DNA of 64,000 bases from Pseudomonas reactans (GCF_013385825.1 NZ_JACAPG010000019.1:32825-96824), one strand, 5' to 3'; numbered from the stretch's first letter, positions 41,980 to 51,213 are shown. Translations and numbers: made by a program. The notes: generated by a model from the sequence alone, not told the origin.

Positions 41980-43381
41980 CCCCCTGGCAGCGCTGATACT
42001 GCTGGCGTTGCAGGGCTGCTCGATGGCGCCGACCTACAAAGTGCCGAGCGTTGATTTGCCGGCCGGCTACCGCGAACAGACCAGCGATGGCCCCTGGCAC
42101 AGCGCGCAACCGTCCGATCAACTGGCCCCCGAATGGTGGACGCTCTACCAGGATTCGCACCTGAATGACCTGCAACAGCAACTGCTCAAGGCCAACCCCG
42201 ACCTGGCGGCGGCACTCGCGCACTTCGATGCGTCCCAGGCCTATGCCAGCCAGTTGCATGCGGGGTTGTTCCCGCAGATCACCGCCAGTGCGCAGCCGTT
42301 ACGCCAGCGCCAATCGGACTCGCGGCCACTGCGAGGCGATACGCAGCCGTCGGTCTACGACAGCAATACCGCAGGGTTTTCACTGAGCTACGACCTGGAC
42401 CTGTGGGGCAAAATCCGCAACCAGGTGGCGGCCGGTGATGCCCAGGCACAGGCGTCCGGTGATGATTTGGCGGTGGCGCGCTTGAGCCTGCAGCATCAGT
42501 TGGCGACGTTGTACGTGCAGCTCAACGGGCTGGATGCGCAGGCGCGGATTCTCAACAGTTCGCTGGCGGATTTCGGCCAGGCGTTGCAACTGACCCGTAG
42601 CCGGTATGAGGGGCAGATTGCTTCGGAGCTGGACCTCACGCGCGCGCAGAATCAACTGGCCGAGGCCAAGGCGCAATGGGATGAAGTGCGCGGGCAACGC
42701 AATCTGACCGAGCACGCGATCGGAGAACTGGTCGGTGTGGCAGCCAGCGAATTTTCATTGCCGCCCAGCTCTCAATTGATCGCCTTGCCAGGGATACCCT
42801 CGCAATTGCCAAGCCACCTGCTGCAACGCCGCCCGGACATTGCAGCGGCCGAACGGCGAGTATTTGCCGCCAACGCCAACATCGGCGTGGCCAAGGCGGC
42901 GTGGTATCCGGATTTCAGTCTGACGGGGTTGATTGGCGGGCAAACTCAGGGGGTCGGCAACCTGCTGTCCGCGGGCAATCGCTATTGGGCATTGGGGCCG
43001 TTGGTCAATTTGCCGATCTTCGACGGCGGTCGCCTAAGCGCGAACGAACGCCAGGCCAAGGCCGAGTTTGAAGAGGCGTCGGCGCAGTACCGCAGCCAGG
43101 TGCTGAAAGCCGTGCGCGAAGTGGAAGATAATCTGGGGCAATTGAGGGATCTGCAGCAAGAAACACTGGACGAACAAGCGGCAGCGGATGCAGCGCAGCA
43201 CACGCAAGCGCTGGCGATGAACAGCTATCAGGCGGGGGCCGTGAGTTACCTGGATGTGGTGACGGCGCAGACGGCGGCGTTACAAGCGCAGCGGACATTG
43301 CAGGCGGTGCAGACGCGGCAGTTGCAGGCGAGCGTCGGGCTGGTGACCGCGCTGGGTGGCGGCTGGCAACCCTCTTCCTGA
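41963..43381 (+). CDS. RND efflux outer-membrane channel (TolC/NodT-type lipoprotein)
   Basis: A 472-aa outer-membrane factor, with signal peptide and lipobox LALQGC (Cys19) and two repeats of the channel helices. FSLSYDLDLWGKIRNQVAAGDAQ and RRPDIAAAERRVFAANANIGVAKAAWYPDFSLTG are the conserved blocks of the NodT/OprM group. ATG 41963, with GGAGGT six bases ahead, overlaps the adaptor gene by 17 bp. Confidence 0.93.
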   Translation: MRLRLNPLAALILLALQGCSMAPTYKVPSVDLPAGYREQTSDGPWHSAQPSDQLAPEWWTLYQDSHLNDLQQQLLKANPDLAAALAHFDASQAYASQLHAGLFPQITASAQPLRQRQSDSRPLRGDTQPSVYDSNTAGFSLSYDLDLWGKIRNQVAAGDAQAQASGDDLAVARLSLQHQLATLYVQLNGLDAQARILNSSLADFGQALQLTRSRYEGQIASELDLTRAQNQLAEAKAQWDEVRGQRNLTEHAIGELVGVAASEFSLPPSSQLIALPGIPSQLPSHLLQRRPDIAAAERRVFAANANIGVAKAAWYPDFSLTGLIGGQTQGVGNLLSAGNRYWALGPLVNLPIFDGGRLSANERQAKAEFEEASAQYRSQVLKAVREVEDNLGQLRDLQQETLDEQAAADAAQHTQALAMNSYQAGAVSYLDVVTAQTAALQAQRTLQAVQTRQLQASVGLVTALGGGWQPSS

Positions 43382-43393
43382 CACTGTCAATTC

Positions 43394-43468
43394 TCCGTAG
43401 GCGCCGGCTTGCCGGCGATAGCGTGGTGCCTGACACGCCGCTATCGCCGGCACGCCGGCTCCTACGGA
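43394..43468. repeat. REPIN (GCCGGCTTGCCGGCGAT family)
   Basis: Arms GTAGGCGCCGGCTTGCCGGC and GCCGGCACGCCGGCTCCTAC in inverted order. It lies between the convergent RND operon and amidohydrolase gene and may act as a transcription barrier. Confidence 0.88.
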
Positions 43469-43481
43469 GGGCGGTGATGGC

Positions 43482-44750
43482 TTAGGCGGCGAGCTTGCCG
43501 CTGGCGATTGCCGCCGACGCCGCCACCATTGCCCTTAACAACACCGCGCACCCCGCTGCCAGATCATCCGGCGCGGCATTCTCGATTTCGTTGTGGCTGA
43601 TGCCACCTTCACAGGGCACAAATATCATCCCCGCCGGCCCAAGCTCTGCGACGAAAATCGCGTCATGCCCTGCCCCGCTGACGATGTCCATGTTCGACAA
43701 GCCCAGGCTATTAGCGGCATCGCGTACCGCATCCACGCAGCCTTTGTCGAAGTACAACGGCGGGAAGTCAGCCGTGGGTTCCATTTCGAAACTCAGCCCG
43801 TGCTTGGCACAGGTCTCGTCGATAACCTTGCGCACTTCGGCAATCATCGAATCCAGTCGCGCCGGCTCCAAGTGACGGAAGTCCAAGGTCATGCGCACTT
43901 CGCCCGGAATGACGTTGCGCGATCCCGGATATGCCTGCAGGCAACCCACCGTCCCACACGCATGGGGCTGATGCCCCAGCGCTGCCGCATTCACCGCCGC
44001 CACGACGGCCGCCGCGCCCACCAGGGCGTCCTTGCGCAGGTGCATGGGCGTTGGTCCCGCATGCGCTTCCACACCACGCAGTTTCAGGTCAAACCACTTT
44101 TGCCCCAGTGCGCCCAGCACCACGCCGATGGTTTTTTTCTCATCCTCAAGAATCGGTCCCTGTTCGATATGCGCCTCGAAATAGGCGCCCACCTTGTGCC
44201 CGCTGACCGGCCGCGCGCCCGCGTAGCCAATCGCATTCAGCGCATCGCCCACGCTGACACCGTCCGCATCGACCTTGGCCAAGGTATCGGCCAGGGTGAA
44301 TTTCTCGGCAAACACCCCGGAGCCCATCATGCACGGCGGAAAGCGCGAACCTTCCTCGTTGGTCCACACCACCACTTCCAGCGGCGCCTCGGTTTCCACG
44401 TTCAGGTCGTTGAGCGTACGCAGTACTTCCACACCGGCCAGCACACCGAAGCAACCATCGAACTTGCCGCCGGTGGGCTGGGTGTCGATATGGCTGCCGG
44501 TCATCACCGGTGGCAGGTTGGGATTGCGCCCCGGACGACGGGCGAAAATGTTGCCGATGCCATCCACGGTCACGGTGCAGCCGGCCTCTTCGCACCACTG
44601 CACGAACAGGTCGCGGGCCTTGCGATCCAGGTCGGTAAGGGCCAGGCGACACACACCGCCCTTGGGCGTGGCGCCGAGCTTGGCCAGGTCCATCAGCGAC
44701 TGCCACAGGCGGTCGCGGTTGATTTGCAGGACGTCGAGGGCAGCATTCAT
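43482..44750 (-). CDS. Zn-dependent amidohydrolase, probable N-carbamoyl-beta-alanine amidohydrolase
   Basis: A 422-aa M20-family carbamoylase (HydC/PydC/AtzC group). Metal ligands are visible in MTGSHIDTQPTGGKFDGCFGVLAG, VVWTNEEGSRF and the late His motif SHNEIE; the dimerisation domain carries GVEAHAGPTPM. In this context, next to a permease, hydA and preTA, it should release beta-alanine (or beta-aminoisobutyrate), CO2 and ammonia, the last step of reductive pyrimidine catabolism. ATG 44750 is chosen. Allantoate amidohydrolase is a weaker alternative. Confidence 0.88.
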   Translation of the reverse strand: MNAALDVLQINRDRLWQSLMDLAKLGATPKGGVCRLALTDLDRKARDLFVQWCEEAGCTVTVDGIGNIFARRPGRNPNLPPVMTGSHIDTQPTGGKFDGCFGVLAGVEVLRTLNDLNVETEAPLEVVVWTNEEGSRFPPCMMGSGVFAEKFTLADTLAKVDADGVSVGDALNAIGYAGARPVSGHKVGAYFEAHIEQGPILEDEKKTIGVVLGALGQKWFDLKLRGVEAHAGPTPMHLRKDALVGAAAVVAAVNAAALGHQPHACGTVGCLQAYPGSRNVIPGEVRMTLDFRHLEPARLDSMIAEVRKVIDETCAKHGLSFEMEPTADFPPLYFDKGCVDAVRDAANSLGLSNMDIVSGAGHDAIFVAELGPAGMIFVPCEGGISHNEIENAAPDDLAAGCAVLLRAMVAASAAIASGKLAA

Positions 44751-44782
44751 GGGTGATCTCCTCAGGCTACATTTCTTATAAA

Positions 44783-44795
44783 TTGACGCGGTCAA
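44783..44795. promoter_or_regulatory. Candidate operator TTGAC-GCG-GTCAA upstream of the amidohydrolase
   Basis: A perfect 5-bp inverted repeat, 33 bases upstream of the amidohydrolase ATG. It resembles the RutR-type palindrome (TTGACCA...TGGTCAA), and a RutR-like TetR gene closes this cluster at 51308. Confidence 0.4.
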
Positions 44796-44796
44796 C

Positions 44797-44886
44797 TGTA
44801 GGAGCCGGCTTGCCGGCGATGACGGCGGCACATTCAACCTGATCGGCAACTGACATACCGCTATCGCTGGCAAGCCAGCTCCTACA
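44797..44886. repeat. REPIN between the amidohydrolase and permease genes
   Basis: Arms GTAGGAGCCGGCTTGCCGGC and CGCTGGCAAGCCAGCTCCTA in inverted order, filling nearly the whole gap up to the permease stop. Confidence 0.88.
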
Positions 44887-44889
44887 GGG

Positions 44890-46377
44890 TTATGTGGGGG
44901 TTTTCATGGCCAATGATTGAGCGCTGCGCTTGGCATTCAGGCCGTAATACAACAGGCCGCCCAACGCCGAACCGGTAAACCAGCCGTAGCTGTAGAACCA
45001 GCTGAACGCATCACTGCCCAGGGACAGCAAGGTCAGCACCACTGGCACGCCAAACGCGATGAAACCACTCCAGTTCCACGCCGGGTACACGTCGTCGCGG
45101 TACAGCCCTGCGAGGTCTAGTTGCTGCTTGCGGGTGATGAAGTAGTCCACCACCATGATCCCGGCAATGGGCCCCAGCAGGCTTGAATAGCCCAGCAACC
45201 AGTTGGAATACACGGTTTCCAGGCTTACGTCGGACACGATCAGGCCAAGCTTTTTCAGCAGTTCATGGCCCATCAACGCCAGCCCCACCAGGCCAGTCAG
45301 GATTACTGCCGTGGTGCGGTTGATCAGCTTGGGCGCGATGTTCTGGAAGTCATTGGTGGGCGACACAATGTTCGCCGCCGTATTGGTAGACAAGGTTGCG
45401 ACGATGATCAATGCCATCGCCACAGCCACCCACACCGGGCTCTGGATATGCCCGATCAGGGTCACCGGGTCGGACACGCTGACGCCCACCAGTTTCACCG
45501 AGGCGGCGGTCATGATCACGCCGAGGGCAGCGAACAGGAACATGGTCAGCGGCAGGCCGAAGATCTGCCCGAGGATCTGGTCCTTCTGGCTTTTGGCGTA
45601 GCGGCTGAAGTCCGGGATATTCAGCGATAGGGTGGCCCAGAAGCCCACCATCGCAGTGAGGCCGGCCATGAAGTAACCGGTGAGGCTCGCGCCTTCCGGG
45701 CGTTTCGGCGGGATCGCCATCAACTCACTGATCGACACATTGGGCATCGCCCACACCAGCAAGCCAATACCCACCGCCACCAGCAACGGCGCCGACAAGG
45801 TTTCCAGGCGCTTGATCGACTCGGCGCCACGCAGCACCACCCACAGGTTCAGGCACCAGAAAATCATGAAGCCGATCACTTCACCGGTGCCGCCGAGGGA
45901 CTTCCAGCCCTCGAAAATAGAGCCGAGGAACAGGTGGATCGCCAGCCCGCCAAACATCGTCTGGATACCAAACCATCCACAGGCCACCAGCGCCCGAATC
46001 AGGCACGGCACGTTGGAGCCGAGGATGCCGAACGACGAGCGCAGCAGCACCGGGAACGGTATGCCGTACTTGGTGCCGGGGAAGGCGTTAAGCGTGAGCG
46101 GGATCAGCACCACGATGTTGGCCAGCAGGATCGCCATCAGCGCCTCGCCCACCGACAAGCCGAAATACGCGGTGAGCACCCCGCCCAAGGTGTAGGTGGG
46201 CACGCAGATCGACATGCCGACCCACAGCGCGGTGATGTGCCACTTGTTCCAGGTGCGTTCGTGCACTTTGGTCGGTGCCATGTCGTGGTTGTAGCGCGGG
46301 CTGTCGAGGACGTCGGGGCCGGCGTCGAGTTCGTACAGGCCGTTGCGTTCAATGACTTGCGATCTGTTCTGTTGCAT
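44890..46377 (-). CDS. NCS1-family nucleobase:cation symporter
   Basis: A 495-aa permease with about 12 TM helices of the NCS1 (Mhp1/FurE-like) family. Early landmarks are WNKWHITALWVGMSICVPTYTLGG and KYGIPFPVLLRSSFGILGSNVPCLIRA, both NCS1 signatures in TM1-TM3. Context suggests uracil, thymine or a hydropyrimidine as substrate; NCS1 proteins also carry allantoin, cytosine or hydantoins. It is divergent from hydA across a 592-bp region rich in palindromes. Confidence 0.9.
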   Translation of the reverse strand: MQQNRSQVIERNGLYELDAGPDVLDSPRYNHDMAPTKVHERTWNKWHITALWVGMSICVPTYTLGGVLTAYFGLSVGEALMAILLANIVVLIPLTLNAFPGTKYGIPFPVLLRSSFGILGSNVPCLIRALVACGWFGIQTMFGGLAIHLFLGSIFEGWKSLGGTGEVIGFMIFWCLNLWVVLRGAESIKRLETLSAPLLVAVGIGLLVWAMPNVSISELMAIPPKRPEGASLTGYFMAGLTAMVGFWATLSLNIPDFSRYAKSQKDQILGQIFGLPLTMFLFAALGVIMTAASVKLVGVSVSDPVTLIGHIQSPVWVAVAMALIIVATLSTNTAANIVSPTNDFQNIAPKLINRTTAVILTGLVGLALMGHELLKKLGLIVSDVSLETVYSNWLLGYSSLLGPIAGIMVVDYFITRKQQLDLAGLYRDDVYPAWNWSGFIAFGVPVVLTLLSLGSDAFSWFYSYGWFTGSALGGLLYYGLNAKRSAQSLAMKTPT

Positions 46378-46413
46378 GGCCGCTCCACGGTTTTTTCGAA
46401 TTATTTTTGCTCA

Positions 46414-46432
46414 CCTGCACGGTGTGTGCAGG
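46414..46432. promoter_or_regulatory. Palindrome near the permease start
   Basis: CCTGCAC (46414-46420) and GTGCAGG (46426-46432), 5-bp spacer, 37 bp upstream of the permease ATG; candidate operator. Confidence 0.4.
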
Positions 46433-46582
46433 CGGCCGGAGTACCTCGTAAACAACATGACATCACGGGCCCGGCCAGCCGCCACTGCACTCAATATCCG
46501 TGCCGACAACCGTTACTGAACCCGCACCGCTTATATAACTCGCTGATGTTTATCAGTTTTCCGAGTGAGCCTTCGGTACTTG

Positions 46583-46609
46583 CCACGTTATTCAGGCTAA
46601 ATAACGTGG
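46583..46609. promoter_or_regulatory. Perfect 10-bp inverted repeat in the permease-hydA region
   Basis: CCACGTTATT (46583-46592) and AATAACGTGG (46600-46609) with a 7-bp spacer. No T-run follows on either strand, so an operator is more likely than a terminator. Confidence 0.5.
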
Positions 46610-46870
46610 AAGTTGCCCGAACTGTCAGGACTCAATCTGGTGCAACACAATTATTTTTATTTCCTACGCCCGTCAAGAGGCATGTCTCAAGCGTCTGATT
46701 TGCAATAAGAAATGTTGCTCAATTTAAGAACCTGTCAAGTGCGTCAAAATGGTGAGAGCACGCTACATTTTGGTGATTTTCTATTTTTATTCTTATAAAA
46801 CATATAGTTAATCAAGATATAAGCTTATAAAAAATCTTCTTGCCCAATCCAAAAACTCGGGCTAGTTTCT

Positions 46871-46894
46871 ATTCCTGTCACCGATGACAGGAAT
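46871..46894. promoter_or_regulatory. Perfect 10-bp inverted repeat upstream of hydA
   Basis: ATTCCTGTCA (46871-46880) and TGACAGGAAT (46885-46894) with a 4-bp centre, about 75 bp before the hydA ATG. It could be an operator or a leader hairpin. Confidence 0.55.
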
Positions 46895-46969
46895 TAATCA
46901 CGCCATCGGTAAGCAGCATTACAACACTTAGAACTGGCACAAGCCGGTCAAGCCTGTGAGGAACTCGAC

Positions 46970-48409
46970 ATGTCGCTGTTGATCCGTGGCGCCACCGTTA
47001 TTACCCATGATGAAAGTTACCGCGCCGATGTGTTATGCGCAGGCGGTCTAATCCGGGCTATTGGTACGAATCTGGATATTCCCGCCGGCACTGAGATACT
47101 CGATGGCAGCGGCCAATACCTGATGCCCGGCGGCATCGACCCCCATACCCATATGCAATTGCCCTTCATGGGCACCGTGGCCAGTGAAGACTTCTTCAGT
47201 GGCACGGCGGCAGGCCTGGCGGGAGGCACCACGTCGATCATCGACTTTGTGATTCCCAACCCGCAGCAATCCCTGCTGGAAGCGTTTCACCAGTGGCGCG
47301 GCTGGGCGGAAAAATCCGCCTCGGACTACGGCTTCCACGTGGCGATCACCTGGTGGAGCGAACAGGTGCGTGAGGAAATGGCCGAGTTGGTCAGCCACCA
47401 CGGCATCAACAGCTTCAAGCACTTCATGGCCTACAAGAACGCGATCATGGCGGCGGACGACACCCTGGTCGCCAGCTTCGAGCGCTGCCTGGAACTGGGC
47501 GCGGTGCCCACCGTGCACGCGGAAAACGGCGAACTGGTCTACCACCTGCAACGCAAGCTGATGGCCCAGGGCATTACCGGGCCCGAGGCACATCCGCTGT
47601 CGCGCCCGTCGCAAGTCGAGGGCGAAGCAGCCAGCCGCGCCATCCGCATCGCCGAGACCATCGGCACGCCGCTTTACCTGGTACACGTGTCCACCAAGGA
47701 AGCGTTGGATGAAATCACCTACGCCCGCAGCAAAGGCCAGCCGGTCTACGGCGAAGTGCTGGCCGGCCACTTGTTGCTGGACGACAGCGTCTACCAGCAC
47801 CCGGACTGGCAAACCGCCGCTGGCTACGTGATGAGCCCGCCGTTCCGTCCGCGCGGGCATCAGGAAGCGCTGTGGCATGGCCTGCAATCCGGCAACCTGC
47901 ACACCACCGCCACCGACCACTGCTGCTTCTGCGCCGAGCAAAAAGCCGCTGGCCGGGACGACTTCAGCAAGATCCCCAACGGTACCGCCGGGATCGAAGA
48001 CCGCATGGCGCTGTTGTGGGATGAAGGGGTCAACACTGGGCGCCTGTCGATGCAGGAATTTGTCGCACTGACTTCCACCAACACCGCGAAGATTTTCAAC
48101 CTCTACCCGCGCAAAGGCGCGATCCGCGTCGGCGCCGATGCCGACCTGGTGTTGTGGGACCCCGACGGGACGCGGACCATTTCCGCCAAGACCCATCACC
48201 AGAAAGTCGACTTCAACATCTTCGAAGGCAAGACCGTACGCGGCGTGCCGAGCCACACCATCAGCCAGGGCAAGCTTGTGTGGGCCGATGGCGACCTGCG
48301 CGCCGAGCGCGGTGCCGGACGGTATGTGGAGCGGCCGACGTATCCGCCGGTGTTTGAGCAGTTGAGCAAGCGGGCGGAGCGTTCCAGGCCTACTGCTGTG
48401 AAACGATGA
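46970..48409 (+). CDS. hydA: Dihydropyrimidinase (D-hydantoinase)
   Basis: A 479-aa cyclic amidohydrolase that opens dihydrouracil or dihydrothymine to the N-carbamoyl amino acid. Metal ligands: GGIDPHTHMQLPF (HxH), the carbamylated Lys in SFKHFMAYKN, HAENGE, LVHVSTKEA and ATDHCCF (Asp). Length matches bacterial dihydropyrimidinases. It lies upstream of preT-preA and divergent from the permease, giving a complete reductive pyrimidine path within this cluster. Confidence 0.95.
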   Translation: MSLLIRGATVITHDESYRADVLCAGGLIRAIGTNLDIPAGTEILDGSGQYLMPGGIDPHTHMQLPFMGTVASEDFFSGTAAGLAGGTTSIIDFVIPNPQQSLLEAFHQWRGWAEKSASDYGFHVAITWWSEQVREEMAELVSHHGINSFKHFMAYKNAIMAADDTLVASFERCLELGAVPTVHAENGELVYHLQRKLMAQGITGPEAHPLSRPSQVEGEAASRAIRIAETIGTPLYLVHVSTKEALDEITYARSKGQPVYGEVLAGHLLLDDSVYQHPDWQTAAGYVMSPPFRPRGHQEALWHGLQSGNLHTTATDHCCFCAEQKAAGRDDFSKIPNGTAGIEDRMALLWDEGVNTGRLSMQEFVALTSTNTAKIFNLYPRKGAIRVGADADLVLWDPDGTRTISAKTHHQKVDFNIFEGKTVRGVPSHTISQGKLVWADGDLRAERGAGRYVERPTYPPVFEQLSKRAERSRPTAVKR

Positions 48410-48418
48410 ACCCCTCCT

Positions 48419-48518
48419 TGTAGGAGCGAGCTTGCTCGCGAAAATCGTTAACGAAAACGCGGAAAACCTGATACCCAACGGTGCTCACAGGTTCTTCGCG
48501 AGCAAGCTCGCTCCTACA
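48419..48518. repeat. REPIN of the GAGCGAGCTTGCTCGCGAA family between hydA and preT
   Basis: Arms GTAGGAGCGAGCTTGCTCGC and GCGAGCAAGCTCGCTCCTAC in inverted order. An in-frame start at 48481 for preT would run through it, arguing for the later GTG. Confidence 0.9.
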
Positions 48519-48561
48519 AACCAATGCCCGCCAGAGGCAAAAAAACCGTGAGGCCAACACC

Positions 48562-49929
48562 GTGATCCAGACCCTGACCCACCTCCCCCATCCCGCTGAG
48601 GATGGACCGACGCTCGCCAGCCATTTCACCGACCTGGCGCCGCCGCTCAACGCCCGGCAAGCCCAGCTTGAAGCCTCGCGCTGCCTGTATTGCTACGACG
48701 CGCCGTGCGTAAACGCATGCCCCAGCGAGATCGACATCCCATCGTTCATCCGCAATATCCACACCGAAAACGTACAAGGCGCCGCGCAGAAAATCCTCTC
48801 GGCCAACATCCTCGGCGGCAGTTGCGCCCGGGTCTGCCCCACCGAGATCCTATGCCAGCAGGCCTGCGTGCGTAACAACGCCGAAGAGTACGCCCCGGTA
48901 CTGATTGGTTTGTTGCAACGCTATGCCGTCGACAATGCCCACTTTACCGAACATCCCTTCCATCGCGCCGCCTCTACCGGCAAGCGCATCGCCGTGGTCG
49001 GCGCCGGGCCTGCGGGGCTGTCCTGTGCCCACCGCAGCGCCTTGCGCGGCCATGACGTGGTGATCTTCGAAGCGCGGGAAAAGGCCGGCGGCCTGAATGA
49101 ATACGGGATCGCCAAGTACAAGCTGGTGGATGACTTCGCGCAGAAGGAGTTGGATTTCCTCCTGCAGATCGGTGGCATCGAGATTCGCCACGGCCAACGC
49201 CTGGGCGACAACCTGACGTTGAGCGAGCTGCACCAGCAATTCGATTCGGTGTTCCTCGGCCTCGGCCTGGCCGCCAGCAAACAACTCGGCCTGCCCTTTG
49301 AGGACGCTCCAGGCCTGCTCGCCGCCACCGATTACATCCGCGAGCTGCGCCAGGCCGATGACCTCACCCAACTGCCCCTGGCCGACCGCTGCATCGTGCT
49401 CGGCGCCGGCAATACCGCCATCGACATGGCCGTGCAGATGGCCCGTCTCGGTGCCCGCGATGTGAACCTCGTCTACCGCCGTGGCTTGGCGGACATGGGC
49501 GCCACTCATCACGAACAGGACATCGCCAAGGCCAACCAGGTGCGCCTGCTGACCTGGGCCCAGCCGGAGGCAGTGCTGCTGGACGATCAGGGCCATGTGC
49601 GCGGCATGCGCTTCTTGCGCACACACATGGAAAACGGCCGCTTGCACCCCACTGGCGAAACCTTCGAACTGGCGGCCGATGCGATCTTCAAGGCTATCGG
49701 CCAGGGCTTCGACAGCGAGGCACTGCACGATCCGCTGGCCCAGCAACTGCAGCGTGTCGGCGGGAGGATCTTCGTCGATGAACAGCTGCGCACCAGCATT
49801 CCCGGGGTGTACGCGGGCGGCGATTGCGTCAGCCTCGGCCAGGACCTCACCGTGCAAGCCGTGCAACACGGCAAGCTGGCTGCCGAGGCCATGCATGCCC
49901 AACTCATGCTGAATGTGGAGGCTGCGTAA
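48562..49929 (+). CDS. preT: Dihydropyrimidine dehydrogenase, NAD-binding subunit
   Basis: A 455-aa protein related to the small subunit of glutamate synthase. N-terminal 4Fe-4S ligands occur in CLYCYDAPCVNACPSEIDIP and GSCARVCPTEILCQQAC; FAD and NAD(P) Rossmann motifs are GAGPAGLSCAHRSALRGH and VLGAGNTAIDMAVQMARLG. With PreA it reduces uracil and thymine. GTG 48562 is chosen since earlier codons fall in a REPIN. Its TAA at 49927-49929 overlaps the preA ATG by one base. Confidence 0.93.
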   Translation: MIQTLTHLPHPAEDGPTLASHFTDLAPPLNARQAQLEASRCLYCYDAPCVNACPSEIDIPSFIRNIHTENVQGAAQKILSANILGGSCARVCPTEILCQQACVRNNAEEYAPVLIGLLQRYAVDNAHFTEHPFHRAASTGKRIAVVGAGPAGLSCAHRSALRGHDVVIFEAREKAGGLNEYGIAKYKLVDDFAQKELDFLLQIGGIEIRHGQRLGDNLTLSELHQQFDSVFLGLGLAASKQLGLPFEDAPGLLAATDYIRELRQADDLTQLPLADRCIVLGAGNTAIDMAVQMARLGARDVNLVYRRGLADMGATHHEQDIAKANQVRLLTWAQPEAVLLDDQGHVRGMRFLRTHMENGRLHPTGETFELAADAIFKAIGQGFDSEALHDPLAQQLQRVGGRIFVDEQLRTSIPGVYAGGDCVSLGQDLTVQAVQHGKLAAEAMHAQLMLNVEAA

Positions 49930-51203
49930 TGGCCGATCTCTCGATTGTGTTTGCCGGTATCAAAGCCCCCAACCCATTCTGGCTGGCCTCCGCGCCGCCC
50001 ACCGACAAGGCCTACAACGTGGTGCGCGCCTTCGAAGCCGGTTGGGGCGGCGTCGTGTGGAAAACCCTGGGCGAGGACCCGGCGGCGGTCAACGTGTCGT
50101 CGCGCTACTCGGCGCACTACGGCGCCAACCGTGAAGTGCTGGGCATCAACAATATCGAGCTGATCACCGACCGCTCGCTGGAGATCAACCTGCGGGAAAT
50201 CACCCAGGTGAAAAAGGATTGGCCCGACCGCGCGCTGATCGTGTCGCTGATGGTGCCGTGCGTCGAGGAGTCCTGGAAAAACATCCTGCCGCTGGTGGAA
50301 GCCACAGGTTGCGACGGCATCGAACTGAACTTCGGTTGCCCCCACGGCATGCCGGAGCGCGGCATGGGCGCGGCGGTTGGCCAGGTGCCGGAATATGTGG
50401 AACAGGTGACACGCTGGTGCAAGACCTATTGTTCGCTGCCGGTGATCGTCAAGCTCACGCCGAATATCACCGACATCCGCGTGGCGGCGCGGGCGGCGTA
50501 TCGCGGCGGCGCGGATGCGGTGTCGCTGATCAACACCATCAACTCCATCACCAGCGTCGACCTGGAACGCATGGTCGCGCTGCCCGTCGTCGGTACGCAA
50601 AGCACCCACGGCGGTTATTGCGGCTCGGCGGTCAAGCCGATCGCGCTGAACATGGTCGCCGAAATCGCCCGCGACCCGCAGACCCAGGGCCTGCCGATCT
50701 GCGGCATTGGCGGCATCGGCAACTGGCGTGACGCGGCGGAGTTTGTCGCCCTGGGCTGCGGCGCAGTGCAGGTGTGCACGGCGGCGATGCTGCATGGGTT
50801 TCGGATTGTGGAGGAGATGAAGGACGGGTTGTCACGGTGGATGGACAGTCAGGGCTACAACAGCCTGCAGGATTTTTCCGGGCGAGCGGTGGGCAACACC
50901 ACGGACTGGAAATACCTGGACATCAACTATCAGGTGATTGCCAAGATCGATCAGGAGGCGTGCATTGGCTGTGGGCGTTGCCATATTGCCTGTGAGGACA
51001 CCTCGCACCAGGCCATTTCAAGTTTGAAACAGGCGGATGGGACGCATAAATACGAGGTGATCGATGACGAGTGCGTGGGCTGCAACCTGTGCCAGATCAC
51101 CTGCCCGGTGGCGGACTGCATCGAGATGGTGCCGATGGACACGGGCAAGCCATTTTTGAATTGGACGCAGGATCCGCGTAACCCGTATCGGGAGGCAGTG
51201 TAA
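49929..51203 (+). CDS. preA: Dihydropyrimidine dehydrogenase, catalytic subunit
   Basis: A 424-aa protein with a DHOD-like FMN barrel (1-310: FWLASAPPTDKAYNVVRAFEAGWGG; NFGCPHGMPERGMGAAVGQ; CGIGGIGNWRDAAEF) and two C-terminal 4Fe-4S motifs (CIGCGRCHIACED and CVGCNLCQITCPVADC, about 340-395). It carries out the first step of reductive pyrimidine breakdown with PreT. It overlaps preT by 1 bp, so translation is coupled. Confidence 0.95.
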   Translation: MADLSIVFAGIKAPNPFWLASAPPTDKAYNVVRAFEAGWGGVVWKTLGEDPAAVNVSSRYSAHYGANREVLGINNIELITDRSLEINLREITQVKKDWPDRALIVSLMVPCVEESWKNILPLVEATGCDGIELNFGCPHGMPERGMGAAVGQVPEYVEQVTRWCKTYCSLPVIVKLTPNITDIRVAARAAYRGGADAVSLINTINSITSVDLERMVALPVVGTQSTHGGYCGSAVKPIALNMVAEIARDPQTQGLPICGIGGIGNWRDAAEFVALGCGAVQVCTAAMLHGFRIVEEMKDGLSRWMDSQGYNSLQDFSGRAVGNTTDWKYLDINYQVIAKIDQEACIGCGRCHIACEDTSHQAISSLKQADGTHKYEVIDDECVGCNLCQITCPVADCIEMVPMDTGKPFLNWTQDPRNPYREAV

Positions 51204-51213
51204 GGCTTTGGAC

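Larger units (their letters stand above)
46378..46969. other. Long divergent regulatory region between the NCS1 permease and hydA
   Basis: 592 bp with no convincing gene. It holds three perfect inverted repeats (46414-46432, 46583-46609, 46871-46894), GTCAA half-sites near 46734 and 46742, and an A/T-rich patch at 46770-46860 that is unlike the surrounding GC-rich DNA and is the likely hydA promoter zone. Confidence 0.7.

Noticed and set aside
45934..46698. 254-codon plus-strand frame reaching into the permease-hydA gap
   Set aside because: Most of it is antisense to the NCS1 permease and the rest is A/T-rich regulatory sequence with no start signal.
46940..46960. Sigma-54 promoter (TGGCAC...) just before hydA
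   Set aside because: TGGCAC is present but the -12 TTGC element is not at the required spacing.
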